In this document: positions 23,685 through 35,044 of the stretch, piece by piece | How positions within the stretch are numbered: the stretch's first letter is position 1 | Layout of the letters: each line of letters opens with the position of its first letter | From: Spirometra erinaceieuropaei | Lineage: Eukaryota; Platyhelminthes; Cestoda; Diphyllobothriidea; Diphyllobothriidae | Assembly: GCA_902702965.1 (NCBI GenBank) | Contig: CACRXP010000046.1 | Location: 1,228,249-1,292,248, forward strand | Direction of reading: 5' to 3' | Length of the DNA stretch: 64,000 bases | Notes under the pieces: model-generated | The model's database searches: none | What the model saw: only the letters and a program-made list of their open reading frames with translations | Told to the model about the DNA's origin: nothing | Position numbers and translations under genes: made by a program

Positions 23685-24260
23685 ATGCACTCACACTTCT
23701 CCATACGCATCACCGTATCCTCCAAGAACCACACACTTACCTACATTTTGTCCATCATTCAATCAAAGTACCCTCAGCAATCCTTTTTTTCACCAGAGCC
23801 CAGCTCTTCCATATCGGACATCCTAACGCTAGCTCTTATAATCTCTCATACCCAGGAAAACATACTAGTCGGATGCCTCTACTCCCCTCCAGAATGTAGT
23901 AATGATGACACAGGCCTCAACCACTTAATAAGCAACATAACTAACATAAAAACGGAATATAAGATAATTGCTGGCGACCTAAACCGCCCAGAAATAAACT
24001 AAGTCGAATTATCGGCAACTACCAGGCACGAAGAATTCTTGTCTTCAATTATCTTTAATAACTGGACATGAATAGTTGACAAACCCACCCGAGGAGACAA
24101 TATACTAGACGTTATTTTCACCAACGATATCTGGCCCCTCTTTATGCACTACGACTGCGCAACCTTTGAAAGTGACCACAAAGCAATAATATCAACACTC
24201 CCCTTAAACGCAAAACTAGTACCCCATTTTAGTAACACCCGTCTAAACCCAAAAAACTTG
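23685..24260 (+). pseudogene. E1 endonuclease domain
   Basis: The frame 23685-24002 contains ILVGCLYSPPECSNDD and IIAGDLNRPEIN, the GDxN catalytic motif at about 23970-23995. After a frameshift the domain ends with ESDHKAIISTLPL (24171-24200). The N-terminal part is poorly readable. The activity would be LINE target nicking, but frame breaks preclude it. Confidence 0.75.
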
Positions 24261-24599
24261 ACGAGGACTCCATGGACAACTACATTAGGTCAGTAGACTG
24301 GAGCCCATATCTTCTAACAACATCCCTTATGGAAGCAGTTAACGTATTATACACCATCCTGTTTATAATGCGAGATACCTTGATAGATGAAAGATTCCCG
24401 CACAAGAAAGCACTGATCCCACACTTCCTCTCAACTTAACTAATAAAAACTACAAAAACAGCTACACAACCCCACAGTAAGTTAGTTATCCACACTTCGA
24501 CGAATAAGGGAAATTCACGATCTAGTCACGAAAATAGAAACACAGAAGATCATAGCAGCAGAACATCGGGCATTAAAATGCCCTCAACGAACAGCCCAG

Positions 24600-25640
24600 A
24601 TGTTTCAGAAACTAATGAGTAATCATCGACAGTCAGGACCACGAACTATTATCAATGAATTAAGACGAGGTATAACAAATGACAACCAAATAGCAAACGC
24701 ATTCAGCAAATACTTCTCAACTAAGTACACAGTCGAGGAGGGAGCGACCCCTCAACTGACCGAAATGACAGAACGCATTCTTAGTGAGATCCGTCTTACT
24801 GGGACAGACAAAATCCCGCCATATATTCTGAAACATATGAAATATGCGCCAATACTCCTATCTAAGTTATTTACCCTTCTCCAGTCAAATGCAACTATTC
24901 CGGACATTTGGAAATACTCGACCATTGCACCTATCTTTAAAAGCGACAATCGATCTCATACCCAAAACTATTGTGGTGTTCACCGAACGCCGGCTATAGC
25001 GAATATCCTCGGGAAAATAATCGACAACCAATTGCTAGAACATATCAAAAATGCCAACCTCATTCCCCCCTCTCAACATGAATTTTTATCTAAAACGTCA
25101 TGTCAGTCCTGCTATCATCCTTTTTTGGGATTCGTTTCCAGCAACAGAGATGATGGAAACCCAGTAACTTCGATAAACTTCGATCTAAAAAGGCCTTTGA
25201 CAAAGTCCCCTCATAAAAGACTATTGATAAAGCTGAAAAATCACGGAATTAGGCCTCCCCTTCTCGATTTTCCTAAATCCTACCTTCAAAACCGATATCA
25301 AGCGGTGCAAATTCGAAACGTAGTCTCAGAACAATCCCCTATTACCAGTGGAGTACTTCATGGCACTATCGTATGCCCCCGCTCTATTTCTCGTATATAT
25401 TTACGACTTAACGTCTATATCAGTATCAGCTAAGACGTTTTTATATGCGGACGACCTGAAACTTGCATAGGCATATAACGGGCATACAGCAGCCGATATT
25501 CGTAGAATCATTGAAACTGATCTCAGAAAACTCAGCAAATGGAGTAGTAAATGGCAGATGCCATTTTCATCCGAAAAATGCCATCTCCTGATCTTTGGCC
25601 CACAAAACTTCCCCCATTATATTCCAGGATAATGAAATAA
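24600..25640 (+). pseudogene. E1 reverse transcriptase
   Basis: An open frame of about 277 codons (24600-25433) covers the RT N-terminal part: GTDKIPPYILKHM, STIAPIFKSDNRSHTQNY, NFDLKRPLTKSPHKRLLIKL (motif A, with the usual KAFDKV weakened) and ITSGVLHGTIVCP (motif B, Q to H). A shift near 25430 leads into LYADDLKLA (YADD, 25444-25455), then LSKWSSKWQMPFSSEKC to about 25640. Motif C is intact, but the stop after it and the frame break kill the protein. Confidence 0.85.
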
Positions 25641-26639
25641 CGGATGCTCAATCCGTAAGAGATTTAGGTTTCGACTATAAAAATAACCTTGATTTATCTC
25701 CCCACGTCCAACAAATATCCCCGAAAGCCACTCGCCTGTGTTGATTTATATGTAAAATTTCACCTTAAATGCGCAAAGAATACAACTTTTCAAAATGTAC
25801 GTTTTACCCCTCCCAGATTATTGGTCAATATTTTTTACGAAAAAATGCCCTTGAAGGCTTTCAGAGACGTTTTACTAGATCTTTGTCCAGAAGTGATGAC
25901 AGCCAGGAGTCATACTTTGAACTATATCATAAATACGGTCTTCGACTCCTCTGGATCAGAAGACTCCAAAATGGTCTAAACTTCATATTCAAGGTCACCC
26001 ATGACCGAGCTATTCTCAAAATGAATTTACTAACAAACCAAAACGCCCGCAGAAACACCAGAAATAAAGAAGATATTAGGGGTACGACGCCTTCTCTTAG
26101 ATCTAACAAGTCTGTTCAGCCCAGCACGTCTACAAACACCGCAGCTCTAATTATATCCTCGAATAATTCTCTGTCATGCGTACCGGTTACTTATCAAAGC
26201 CCTACTATATATCCAGCAAATAATTCATACATGCATTGCCCTAAATCATTTATGCCCCAACCTAGTTCAGGCTTCCCACCACTTAAGGCCAATTGCTCTC
26301 AGGTACGTCAACCCATCTACTTTGACTTCCAATCTAGACCTGGTTTCTCACCATTTCATTATTTTAGTGGCCTACCCTCACCCATTAGCCCCTACTTTCC
26401 TTCTAGCCTCCCTCCTCCTCCTCCCCTTCCTCCATTATTTAACTACCAACAAGTCTATCCATGTTCTATCTCCTCTAGCATTCCAATGTTTGAAAACTAT
26501 ATCCCCACCTCCTTTAGGTCTCATACTCAGCCTTCTCTTGCTGACGCCCCGTACGTCAATAACTCTAAATTAACTGGTACTTATTCTCCAAGTGTCATTT
26601 ATTCGCAGCTTACATATCCGCCTCCAAATTTTTTTATGT

Positions 26640-26791
26640 ACCGTCGAAAATAGCATTGCCGTTCGAAACACATTAGATATTATATTATTGAATGCCAGGT
26701 CTGTTATAAACAAGATGGCCCAAATCAGAGCCATTGCTCTGGAAATGACGCCTGATATTATATGTGTAACAGAATCTTGGACACATTCTCT
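26640..26791 (+). pseudogene. E3 endonuclease N-terminus, cut by the gap
   Basis: It reads IILLNARSVINKMAQ (the Asn of the LNARS motif is a catalytic residue of this nuclease family) and PDIICVTESWTHS (with the catalytic Glu of TESW). The sequence ends in Ns. Confidence 0.8.
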
Positions 26792-26970
26792 NNNNNNNNN
26801 NNNNNNNNNNNNNNNNNNNNNNNNNNNNNNNNNNNNNNNNNNNNNNNNNNNNNNNNNNNNNNNNNNNNNNNNNNNNNNNNNNNNNNNNNNNNNNNNNNNN
26901 NNNNNNNNNNNNNNNNNNNNNNNNNNNNNNNNNNNNNNNNNNNNNNNNNNNNNNNNNNNNNNNNNNNNNN
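26792..26970. other. Assembly gap, 179 Ns
   Basis: Unknown bases. The coding sequence before the gap is the start of the endonuclease, and after it is the region beyond RT motif C. The gap therefore stands for far more than 179 bp unless E3 has a large internal deletion. Confidence 1.
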
Positions 26971-27001
26971 TCTTTTGGTCCTACCAAACTTCCTGGTCCC
27001 A

Positions 27002-27709
27002 TAATTTTTCAGAATAACCCACTCTCAGAATGCCTCAACATAAAGGACCTAGGTCTAAGTTATACAAATAAACTTGCTTTATCACCTCATGCAGATAGAA
27101 TCTCTGCCAAAGTGGCGCAGATATGTGGATTCATATCGCATAATTTTTTTCATTCGGGAAATGAAGCCAAGACTTTATCAAATGTTTGTTCTTCCAGTCC
27201 TCGAATATTGCTGTCCTTTCTTCGGTTTAATGAGCGTCTGCGACCGTAATAAAATCGAAAATGTTCAGAGAGTTTTCACCCGTAAACTGTTCTCCCAAGC
27301 TTCGTCCAGTATTTCTTATACTCAGAGATGTCAGCTGGCGAACATGAAGTTTTTGTGGGTTAGAAGACTCGAAGCTGGCCTTTGCTTCCTTTTTCGCATC
27401 AACTCTAGCTCCAGTCTTCCGCACATTGACACTCTGACTCCGAGAGATCAGTCTTATGCCACGCGCAACTCCTGCATGGTGATTCCGCCGCCTCTTTGTA
27501 CTACATCTAAGCGCTCCCTCTTCTTTGCTTCCAAATATGCCTTCCTTTGTAATAATCTTCCGCCTGAAATTAGATTATCGCCTAAGTTACTGGTATTCAA
27601 GTCGAAATTACGCAACCATCTTACACCGGAAAGCATAAAGGCACTGTTAACGGTCTCATTCCCGAACACTCAGATTCTTGACTTCGAGAAGGGTCCTCCC
27701 GGGATTTAG
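27002..27709 (+). pseudogene. E3 RT post-palm and C-terminus
   Basis: A frameshift near 27150 joins IKDLGLSYTNKLALSPHA to the open frame 27074-27709, which reads to its natural stop (TAG at 27707). Blocks VLEYCCPFFGLMS, VQRVFTRKLF and LWVRRLEAGLCFLFRIN match E2 and E1. The C-terminal region is otherwise well preserved. Confidence 0.8.
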
Positions 27710-28389
27710 TGGTAGATTAAGTGGTAACTCTTAATTATATCATTAGAAACCCCTTTTTTGAATTGGTTTCTAAATCCATCGCTATCCTTCCCCCCATAGC
27801 GACAATTTTCGCGGTTTTTGATGTCATCTCCCGCATTCTGACCTCATGCGGTTTGTCAACACTCACGGCGGAACACTCAGTATTCACTGTTTACTAGTAG
27901 TTCGGTCGTACCTCCCTTCCTCACTGCTCGGCTAAGCTCGAATCTTGCTGTGGCCGATCGCATCTCGGTTCCTCTCGTCTGGCCTCTTTGACGCAGCGTA
28001 CCAATCAGGCCCAGACGATCTCAATTGTGAATCCCGTATATAATGCCATTTGCAAGCCAGTCCTGTCTGACCCACATTCGTACCCATCAAGGCGGACATT
28101 TATTGATACCCGGACGATGGCCGACAACATTCCGTTATATACCGCAACCTACAGGCCAGTCCTGCTCGCTTTTTTTCTGTAATTATTTTTAAAGAGGGTT
28201 TTTTTTCTCCTGTTAAATTAATCCAATCATTTTTAACTTTTTGTAAGGAGTTTTTTTTCACCCCTCAATCATCATGTTTCTCAATGGACTTCTAATTTAG
28301 AAACTAGGAATTGCATTTTGTAAAGATTCGGCCTACCTCGTCTAAAACTCGCATGCAAATTTATTTTAGCTTGCTTTGATGGGACCCCG

Positions 28390-28434
28390 ACGGGTCTTTA
28401 ATAAAAATTATCTATCTATCCATCTATCTATAAA
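28390..28434 (+). repeat. LINE 3' terminal ATCT microsatellite
   Basis: 'attatctatctatccatctatct' type repeats directly follow the E3 3' end. CR1-group LINEs commonly end in short simple repeats rather than poly(A). Confidence 0.75.
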
Positions 28435-28565
28435 GATCACCAAATTCAGAAAGTCTTAACGGTGAAATTTCTACTCCATAAGATATGCCACTATCTGGAG
28501 TGCTCTTCCAAGTTCTATCCGCAAAAGTCGAACCCTAATAGATTTTTTTAAAAATAAAAACTAAC
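28435..28565 (+). pseudogene. LINE E1, last C-terminal segment
   Basis: It reads FYSIRYATIWSALPSSIRKS and TLIDFFKNKN then a stop. This is the WN-x-LP block plus FK..L block that closes LINE proteins of this group. It lacks any neighbour encoding the rest of the protein except E1 ending at 26068, so it is the displaced end of E1. A one-base shift is needed to join the frames. Confidence 0.7.
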
Positions 28566-29064
28566 AAATTCCTTTCAAATAACAATACGCATTTATTTTT
28601 GAACAAGATAGGACACTTTTCAAGCCAATTCTATGATGTACAATTTGGTCCGAAAGGGCTATGATGATACCAACCGCTAGTAATAACAACGGAGCATAGC
28701 ACTCAGAACAATCAAATTTATGAAAGTCAACATCATTGAAAAACCGAGCAGATAGTGATATTCTGTCTTTCCTCCCTTTACCGTTTTTATCAGCTATGTC
28801 ACCTGACACTACATATCCCTTAAGGAGCTAATAATAATATCCCTTTCGACAAATCCCTGCATATTAGTAGTACGTAAGTCTATATTAAAGTCATATTAGA
28901 CATATATACAATTATATTAGATCATAGTAAACGGTGGACCACTACTCCTATAATGTCACATTCACAAGAAAAATATGATACATGATTCAATATTATTTTG
29001 ACAGCTTTGATTGTGAATTTCCATAGAATATTTCTTACTCTGGATATATATGCATCTTTTTCAG
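28566..29064. other. Unassigned AT-rich region
   Basis: The first part may be E1 3' untranslated sequence. No other feature is seen. Confidence 0.35.
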
Positions 29065-29214
29065 CTCTAAGTCCAGACAACAATGGCAAGCCTCCAGAAA
29101 AACACGAAGGAAATGTGCGACCGCCCCTTTACAGCTGGCCAGATAGACTGAAAACCACCAACAAGAAAATACCCAAACGTTCCGAAATGGAAAATACTTT
29201 CAAGGTCAGGCCGA
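29065..29214 (+). CDS. Candidate internal exon of an unknown gene
   Basis: A good 3' splice-site-like sequence, 'gcatctttttcag', precedes an open stretch encoding LSPDNNGKPPEKHEG and RPPLYSWPDRLKTTNKK, of ordinary hydrophilic composition. The frame stays open to 29357. The proposed 5' splice site (AAG/gtcagg at 29215) is weak, so the right end is uncertain. I recognise no family. It is not seen elsewhere in the window, unlike most frames here. Confidence 0.25.
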
Positions 29215-29516
29215 TCTCAAAGTTCTTCAATTTCCCTGAAGGAGATATTATTCCTGCCTCCCAGAAACACCAAACTGCACACTTCAATTTTTATATTGTA
29301 CATATCGTTCTTTTTTTAAAACTTTTGCGATTATTTTTCCTTGGAAATCAGGTTTTTTGACTAAAAACAAACTGTCAATTCGCGCTTTATTGGCTAAACC
29401 GACACCGTAAACAAATGAAGTCAAAGTGTAGTCGAAATGTATGAGTTTGTTTCAGGTTTTTTTTCTTTGTTCAAAGGAGACTGACATGGCCGAAGGGGCG
29501 CTATAATAAACCTAAT

Positions 29517-29774
29517 CTATTCTATACTACCATATATCAACTGATCTAGTATGTCGTCGGCTGATGTTCTGTTACGACTAGCAGAGGCGTAGTTTTGGAC
29601 GATTAAGTTGTCAAGATGTTCTGCATGTACTAACGGGATTTTAGAATTAACCATTTCCAGAGAAGGCAGCGAACACATACTGATACCCGCTGTGTCTCCG
29701 GTTACGATTCGAGCACTCAGAGACGGAGGAGAGGTCGCAAGCTCTCGTCTTTTAGCACGTATTCTTTGGGGCAT
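29517..29774 (-). CDS. Unrecognised 85-codon open frame
   Basis: An ATG-started frame (MPQRIRAKRRELATSPPSLS ... ADDILDQLIYGSIE) with even, non-low-complexity composition. No domain, no repeat copy in the window, and no splice sites that I trust. It may be a chance frame or a gene remnant. Confidence 0.2.
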   Translation of the reverse strand: MPQRIRAKRRELATSPPSLSARIVTGDTAGISMCSLPSLEMVNSKIPLVHAEHLDNLIVQNYASASRNRTSADDILDQLIYGSIE

Positions 29775-31479
29775 TACAGGGTAGTAGGTAGGTTTACAGG
29801 TGCATTAGAGGGATCAAAACGTTGCTAATACATGCATATATTTTCCCCGAGGGACTCATTAATTTTTGGTCAAACTGCTAGGGATTTCCATTTTCTAATA
29901 CATACATGCATACATACATTTATACAACGGACCTTTTTCGTAGAAAAAGACACAGTTTTTAAATCTCCGTGACTGTCCTGCGACGACTCCTGTAGATTTC
30001 TCCAAGGAATGGAAAAATATTGCGCGATTCAGAGGGCTGACAAGACAGACATCGTCTTAGTTTACAGACCTCAGCCAACCTGTCTTGGGTGCACTGCATC
30101 ACCTGCTTTTCCGTCGAATTCCCTCATATTGTCATCACCATATCCACCCGTTTCGGTTTGTCGCACTCCAAAATCGTACATACTCACCCAATTCCCTCAT
30201 TACGGTTATTGTTTTCAACATCACGAACATCATCTCGTCAGAATTTCCCTAGCAAACATAGAGACCTTGTGGTGTGATATTTTGTTTCCAGTTCGCAATA
30301 AAATTGCTTGCGTACAGCACATATGTAAAGCAGTTTTTTATGCAGGTCAATGCACATTCCTCAATTTCGTTTTCACCGTTCCTTGTCCTTCTGGACTTCT
30401 TGGTTCTCGAGTTTGAATGCCCTAGAACAAACACGACAACCAACTTAGACGTGCACCAACGCGTGCTGTGATTTCGTAGCTGGTTGATATTGATGGTCGG
30501 GGAGCCGCCTTTGGGTGTCTGAGTAGTTTTTAGTCGAGCTCAAAAGTACGTTACGATCAACTCTTCAGACTTATCTTGTTACACATGAATTCGTTAGTTT
30601 ACCAGAGGAGTCTCATTGTGTGAAGTAATTTGACACTGTTAGCTTGCCCTAAGTGAGGTCGTACAGAGCTCTTTTCGCTTTTTAAACCCCTTCCCCTTGT
30701 TACTCTATGCATTTTAGACGTAACACAGTTTAGTAAGTGCCGAACATCCTTTGTTTAGGATGACGGGGCTGTGGACGCGAGAGCCCTATCTAACCCCGTC
30801 CTCGAAAAGAACGCTCTGGGGGACGCCATCCTCTCAGTGATATTAACCCCACTTTTACGTTACCGGTATTTTCGCTTACGTAACTCTCCGTACAGTAGGT
30901 TATACTTTTCTACATTAGAACGCGGAACACCCATACCCCTTGCGTGTACTTAATGCTACCCTAACTCATTTACTATGTTGATTGCGCCGACAAATCAAAC
31001 GTGTCCCGAGATCTACACGAACAGCAAGAATGTGCATGTGGAAGTTTACTAAACATGTAAAATAAAAAGGGGGTAGAGGATTATGTACATATGGCATATG
31101 AGATACAGATATGTTTTGTTCTGTCAGTTAATCGGTTGTGTCTTGTTGAAGGAAGTCCTACTCCACGTCAGGCTCCTGTAAGAAAAAAGCCCAGATAAAT
31201 TAATAATTCAATAATTAATTTCACTATCACTTTTGGCGATATTTTTGTTTTAGTAAACGGCATGCGTGGCGTATCACTTAAGTGATTGATCAGCCAATAT
31301 TGCATAAGTTAGCAGATCTACTGTAGCTCTCTTGCATATGCAGACAGCCGATTTTAATAGAATTGTGCTTCTTTGTGATCACTGTCACTCAATAAAATAA
31401 GGAAGGCTGGTTATCAGTGTGTAATCACTCCCACCATGCCGTCGGTAACTACAAAAAATAATGGCCTTTTACCGCCCCG
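29775..31479. other. Unassigned region with one hairpin
   Basis: No supported gene. A 135-codon frame at 30009-30416 has no recognisable feature. A GACGGGG...CCCCGTC inverted repeat lies at about 30759-30797; its 'gacggggctgtgg' is shared with the tRNA-like element at 52866. Confidence 0.4.
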
Positions 31480-31574
31480 TGGATAATGTTCTGGACAAAA
31501 ACTATTGGCACATTTAGTTTAGACGGAGGTTTTAGGGGGTGCGCGCCCATAACTAATGCCAAACGTAGGGGGTT

Positions 31575-32707
31575 GTGCTGGCGAGTAGAGGCATAGGCAT
31601 ACGCCGCGCCGCTCACCTCCAAACAAAGAATTTAGTAACCTTAATGGATGTCAACTACAACAACGAAGATAAAACACATGCCGCATGCTTCAGCCTTCTC
31701 CAGAAAGTCTTAGAGATGAGAAATGAGATAAAAAAATCCGAAAATAGAGATGGAGAAGTTGACGAAACTTCCTCGACATTCACCCGTAAAGATACAGCCG
31801 GCGACGTCAGACCCTCAGAAAACAAACGGAACATATTTAAACACAGTCTCATTAACTGGATCAGCCGCCAAGGAAGAAGACAGCCCGTCTAAGGAAGGAA
31901 TCACAACTGAGAGCTGACCTCTTCTGCAAGAAAAGAACGACAGAGAGGGGTCTCAGGAAACGCAGAAGCGCCCCAGGGCGTCCCGAAAAGAAAAAGCAGC
32001 TCCGATTGTCCGTATGAGTGAGCGGAGTCCACACACAATGCCAGCAAATACCACACTGTCGAAGGATGTATCGCACGACCAAGAAAACTCGGTGGGTGAG
32101 GAACCCTGTGGTAGCTATACCACGACAGCCGTCTCTAAATCAAACGATGATTACGACGGAACTTGGCGAAACGCTGGCCGCGCGTGTAAAAATAAACATA
32201 GGGGCTCTCTACCAAACAGGCATCTCTACCGAAAACGTAATATCGTCATAAAGGGAGCTCCTGAGTCCAATTCTTCGACTGCAAAAGAAAGAATCGAACA
32301 CGATCTCAACCTCTTCCAAATATATTCAAATGCCGTCCTTCAGGACGGAGAATGTGTTACCGTGCGCAGATGCGTCGCGTGGACTACCAAGGCCTCTTAA
32401 AATCATCCCTACAAATGAAGCCCAGGCTTTACATCTACTAGAAGGGAGGATGGCTCTTCGTCATTCGCATAAGGAGGTGTTTTTTCAGCCGGATTACAAA
32501 CCGACAGAAAGACACAAGATGAGGGAGCTCTGGACAGAACTGAAAAGAAGGACAGAAGAGGGGGAGAAGGGGCTGAAGATAAAGGAAGGCAAGATAATAC
32601 AGATCAAGCGATCGTTCCTGTGGCTAACCCCATTTGTAATCAGGGCCGACACCCTCCGAGAAGACGGACACAAAAGGTGCTGTACTCGAATGTGCAGAGC
32701 CTGTTAA
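31575..32707 (+). pseudogene. E6 ORF1-like region
   Basis: Frames 31575-31892, 32014-32400 and 32330-32707 carry an N-terminal part, then NIVIKGAPESNSSTAKERIE, then PRPLKIIPTNEAQALHLLEG, and VFFQPDYKPTERHKMRELWT with LKIKEGKIIQIKRSFLW. This is the conserved order of the CR1-type ORF1 region (RRM-like fold known from the family). A frameshift near 32350 splits it. Confidence 0.75.
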
Positions 32708-33600
32708 ACAAGATGGATGAAACCAGGACTCTGATCGACGAGCACAAACCAGATATCATCGCCGTGACAGAAACATGGCTTTCTGAAGCTATTGGAGATC
32801 AAGAACGGGCAAATAATTCAGGTCAAGAGGACATTTCTCTGACCGAAGGCCGTCATTCTGACAGCCAAACCAACGCAAATGTGCCAACTCCTGAGGCTGT
32901 TGGCACCAGTGGTCGTTGTCTCGAAATATATTACACTAACTGTCAGAGCCTTCTCAACAAACTAGATGAACTCAGATTACTAGTCTCTGAACAGAAGCCT
33001 AACATAATTGTCTTAACAGAGACATGGTTGTCTGAGGAGAAAAGAAAGTAGCGAGGTCAGTATTGAAGGCTACCAAATGTTCCGTTGTGACAGATTTCAA
33101 CGAAGAGGAGGAGGCACAGCGATTTATGTTTCAAATGAAATTCCTTGCTGTCAGCGAAAAATAATCGATGACGCGCCGCGAACTTTTGAAATAATTTCAT
33201 GCAAGATATGCATCAAACAATTACCGACACTTAACCTGTGTGTTGTCTATCGGCCTCCCAGCTCGAATAAAATCGCCGATGCGGAATTACTTAGTGTACT
33301 GGAGTTGTTATGTAAGCAGGAGAACTTACTAATTCTGGGTGACTTTAACGCTCCCGGAATAGACTGGAAAGTCCCCTTAGCAAACGCCCCGTCCACGTCA
33401 TTTGACCACAAGCTACAACAGCTCTCCCTGAATGAATACCTCATTCAAAACATAAAATTCGGAACAAGACTAAGAGACGGACAACGATCTAACTGTTTAG
33501 ATCTCGTTTTTAGTAAAGAAGAAGGAGTCATAAGAGAAGTGAATCCCCAACCTCCCCTCGGTTAAAGTGATCATATTGCTTTTACTTGCGTGTGCTCTCT
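32666..33600 (+). pseudogene. E6 endonuclease with duplicated N-terminus
   Basis: The endonuclease start occurs twice: YSNVQSLLNKMDETRTL ... VTETWLSE (about 32678-32790) and YTNCQSLLNKLDELRLL ... LTETWLSE (32928-33040). Between them, at 32801-32850, another ORF1 tail (KNGQIIQVKRTF) can be read in a second frame. The rest continues in 33077-33565 with ILGDFNAPGIDW (GDFN motif, about 33338-33370) and CLDLVFSKEEGVI. A stop sits directly before the terminal SDH (33563). Confidence 0.8.
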
Positions 33601-34165
33601 CCTATCGAACCAACAACCAAAAATCAAGAGTCGCAGACATATTTGGAAGGGCGATTTTAACGCAATGAGACGGGATCTTTTGGAGGAAACCTGGTTATTC
33701 AACAACGGAGATTCAGAAGAATTCTGGCAGTACTTTCGCGGGATTATAGAGCGTCTAATTGACTCCTATTGCCCACTAAAAATAACAAGACCATGTGGGT
33801 GACCGCCATGGGTCAATCCGACGACAAAAAAGGCCATGAAGAAGAAACAGACGATGTGGAAAAAGTATTTGCAACTTCCAGATCCAGTATCATTCGCCGA
33901 ATATAAAGATCAGCGCAATAAATGCCGCAAACACATACGGGTTTTTAGAACTTTTTTCGAGCGCCGACTGGTAGCAGAATCCATTACATGTCCCAAGAAG
34001 TTTTACAAGTACATCCGTAGTAGGAAAAAACATAGGGACGAAATTGCGTGTCTTAGGATAGCCTCGGAAACTTGCTTGTCGAAGGACCCCAGAAAGTGCA
34101 GTTACTGTCTGAGTTTTTCACTCGGTTTTTACGGAGGAGTCCTCAGAAGACGATCAGCATTTTGA
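33590..34165 (+). pseudogene. E6 linker between endonuclease and RT
   Basis: The frames carry RDLLEETWLFNNGDSEEFWQ, then FAEYKDQRNKCRKHIR and CPKKFYKYIRSRKKHRDEI, matching E0 3254-3854. A stop at 33800 and a frameshift near 34090 break it. Confidence 0.75.
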
Positions 34166-34166
34166 A

Positions 34167-35036
34167 ATGGACCGAAACAGCCGGGAACTTAAAAAACGCC
34201 AAGATACTGCCGTCATTGAAACCCTTGCCTTTTCCGTTGAAGAAGTAAGACGCGTCCTCAGTCAAATAAAACCAGACAAGTCTCCTGGACCCGACAGAAA
34301 TTTTGGTCTGATGCTTAAGGAGCTATTAAAGGAGCTAGCGAAGCCTCTTTCGACGCTCTTTGAGCTGCCAATGAGAACAGGAAGGCTGCCATCGCAGTGG
34401 AAGACAACTAACCTCGTTCCCTTACATAAAGGCGGTAGCAGGATGGCAGCAAGCTGATTCAGGCCTATTAGCTTAACCTGCCTCTCGTGCAAAACGATGG
34501 AAGCTCTAGTAAAGAGTGCCATACAGCAATTTTGTGAAGAAAATAACCTCTTGCAGGATTTTCAGCATGGCTTCCGGAGAGGTTGTTCCTGCCTCTCAAA
34601 TCTGCTAGCTTGTCTGGAGATCTGGACCAGGGCCCTAGAAGAGGGTTTTGAAGTTGATGTCGTGTACATCGATTTTCGCAAAGCCCTCAATACTGTTGCG
34701 CATTAACGAATTCTTCACAAATTGAACGCCATCGGCATCCGGGGAGATCTTCTGAACTGGATTAGGGCGTTTCTGGTTGGTCGGAAACAACGTGTTTGCA
34801 TCGGCGATGATACGTCAGAATGGGTGAGCGTGACCAGTGGTGTGCCTCAAGGCTCAGTTCTGGGACCATTGTTATTCCTCCTTTATGTTAATGACAGCCT
34901 TCAGGAACTCGACTGTGGCAAAATAATGTTTGCTGACGACGTTAAACTCTGGCAAGTCATTAAGAGTCCTACGGCCAGAGATCCCTCCAAAACAATCTTC
35001 ATCGACTGCAAGCGTGGTCGGAGAAATGGCTTCTAG
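34167..35036 (+). pseudogene. E6 reverse transcriptase
   Basis: EVRRVLSQIKPDKSPGPD opens the RT; fingers, GRLPSQWKTTNLVPLHKGG; motif A, YIDFRKALNTVAH (weakened from KAFDTV); motif B, SGVPQGSVLGPLLFLLYVND; motif C, IMFADDVKLW (34924-34950). Stops at 34455, 34704 and 35034. A deletion after motif C relative to E0 removes the LQSNLHRLQ segment. Confidence 0.85.
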
Positions 35037-35044
35037 ACTTCAAT

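Larger units (their letters stand above)
23330..26068 (+). mobile_element. LINE E1, second segment: linker, endonuclease, RT and start of C-terminus
   Basis: After the E2 insertion the plus strand resumes with a Pro/Tyr/Asn-rich linker (about 23480-23800), like that of E3 at 26085-26640. An endonuclease and an RT follow (listed separately). The C-terminal block FQRRFTRSL and YGLRLLWIRRLQNGLNFIF is at 25860-25990. Coding breaks off at NTRNK (26067) where E3 begins, and the rest of the C-terminus lies at 28435-28560. Confidence 0.8.
26069..28434 (+). mobile_element. LINE E3, plus strand, inserted in E1 and interrupted by an assembly gap
   Basis: It starts with a Ser/Pro/Tyr-rich linker (about 26085-26640), then the endonuclease start TLDIILLNARSVINKMAQIR and CVTESWTHS, then the N run. 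After the gap comes post-palm RT sequence: IKDLGLSYTN, an EYCCPFFGLM block in the 27074-27709 frame, and the C-terminus (LWVRRLEAG, LCNNLPPEIR, FKSKLRNHL). The 3' end is 'gacgggtctttaataaaa' with an ATCT-type tail at 28405-28432. The flanking 'ataaag' at about 26062 and 28429 could be the target duplication. Confidence 0.8.

Noticed and set aside
26592..27017. Open frames crossing the N run
   Set aside because: They are open only because unknown codons are not stops; only the LINE parts beside the gap are supported.
30009..30416. 135-codon plus frame
   Set aside because: No domain, no neighbour support, and alternative frames of similar length overlap it.
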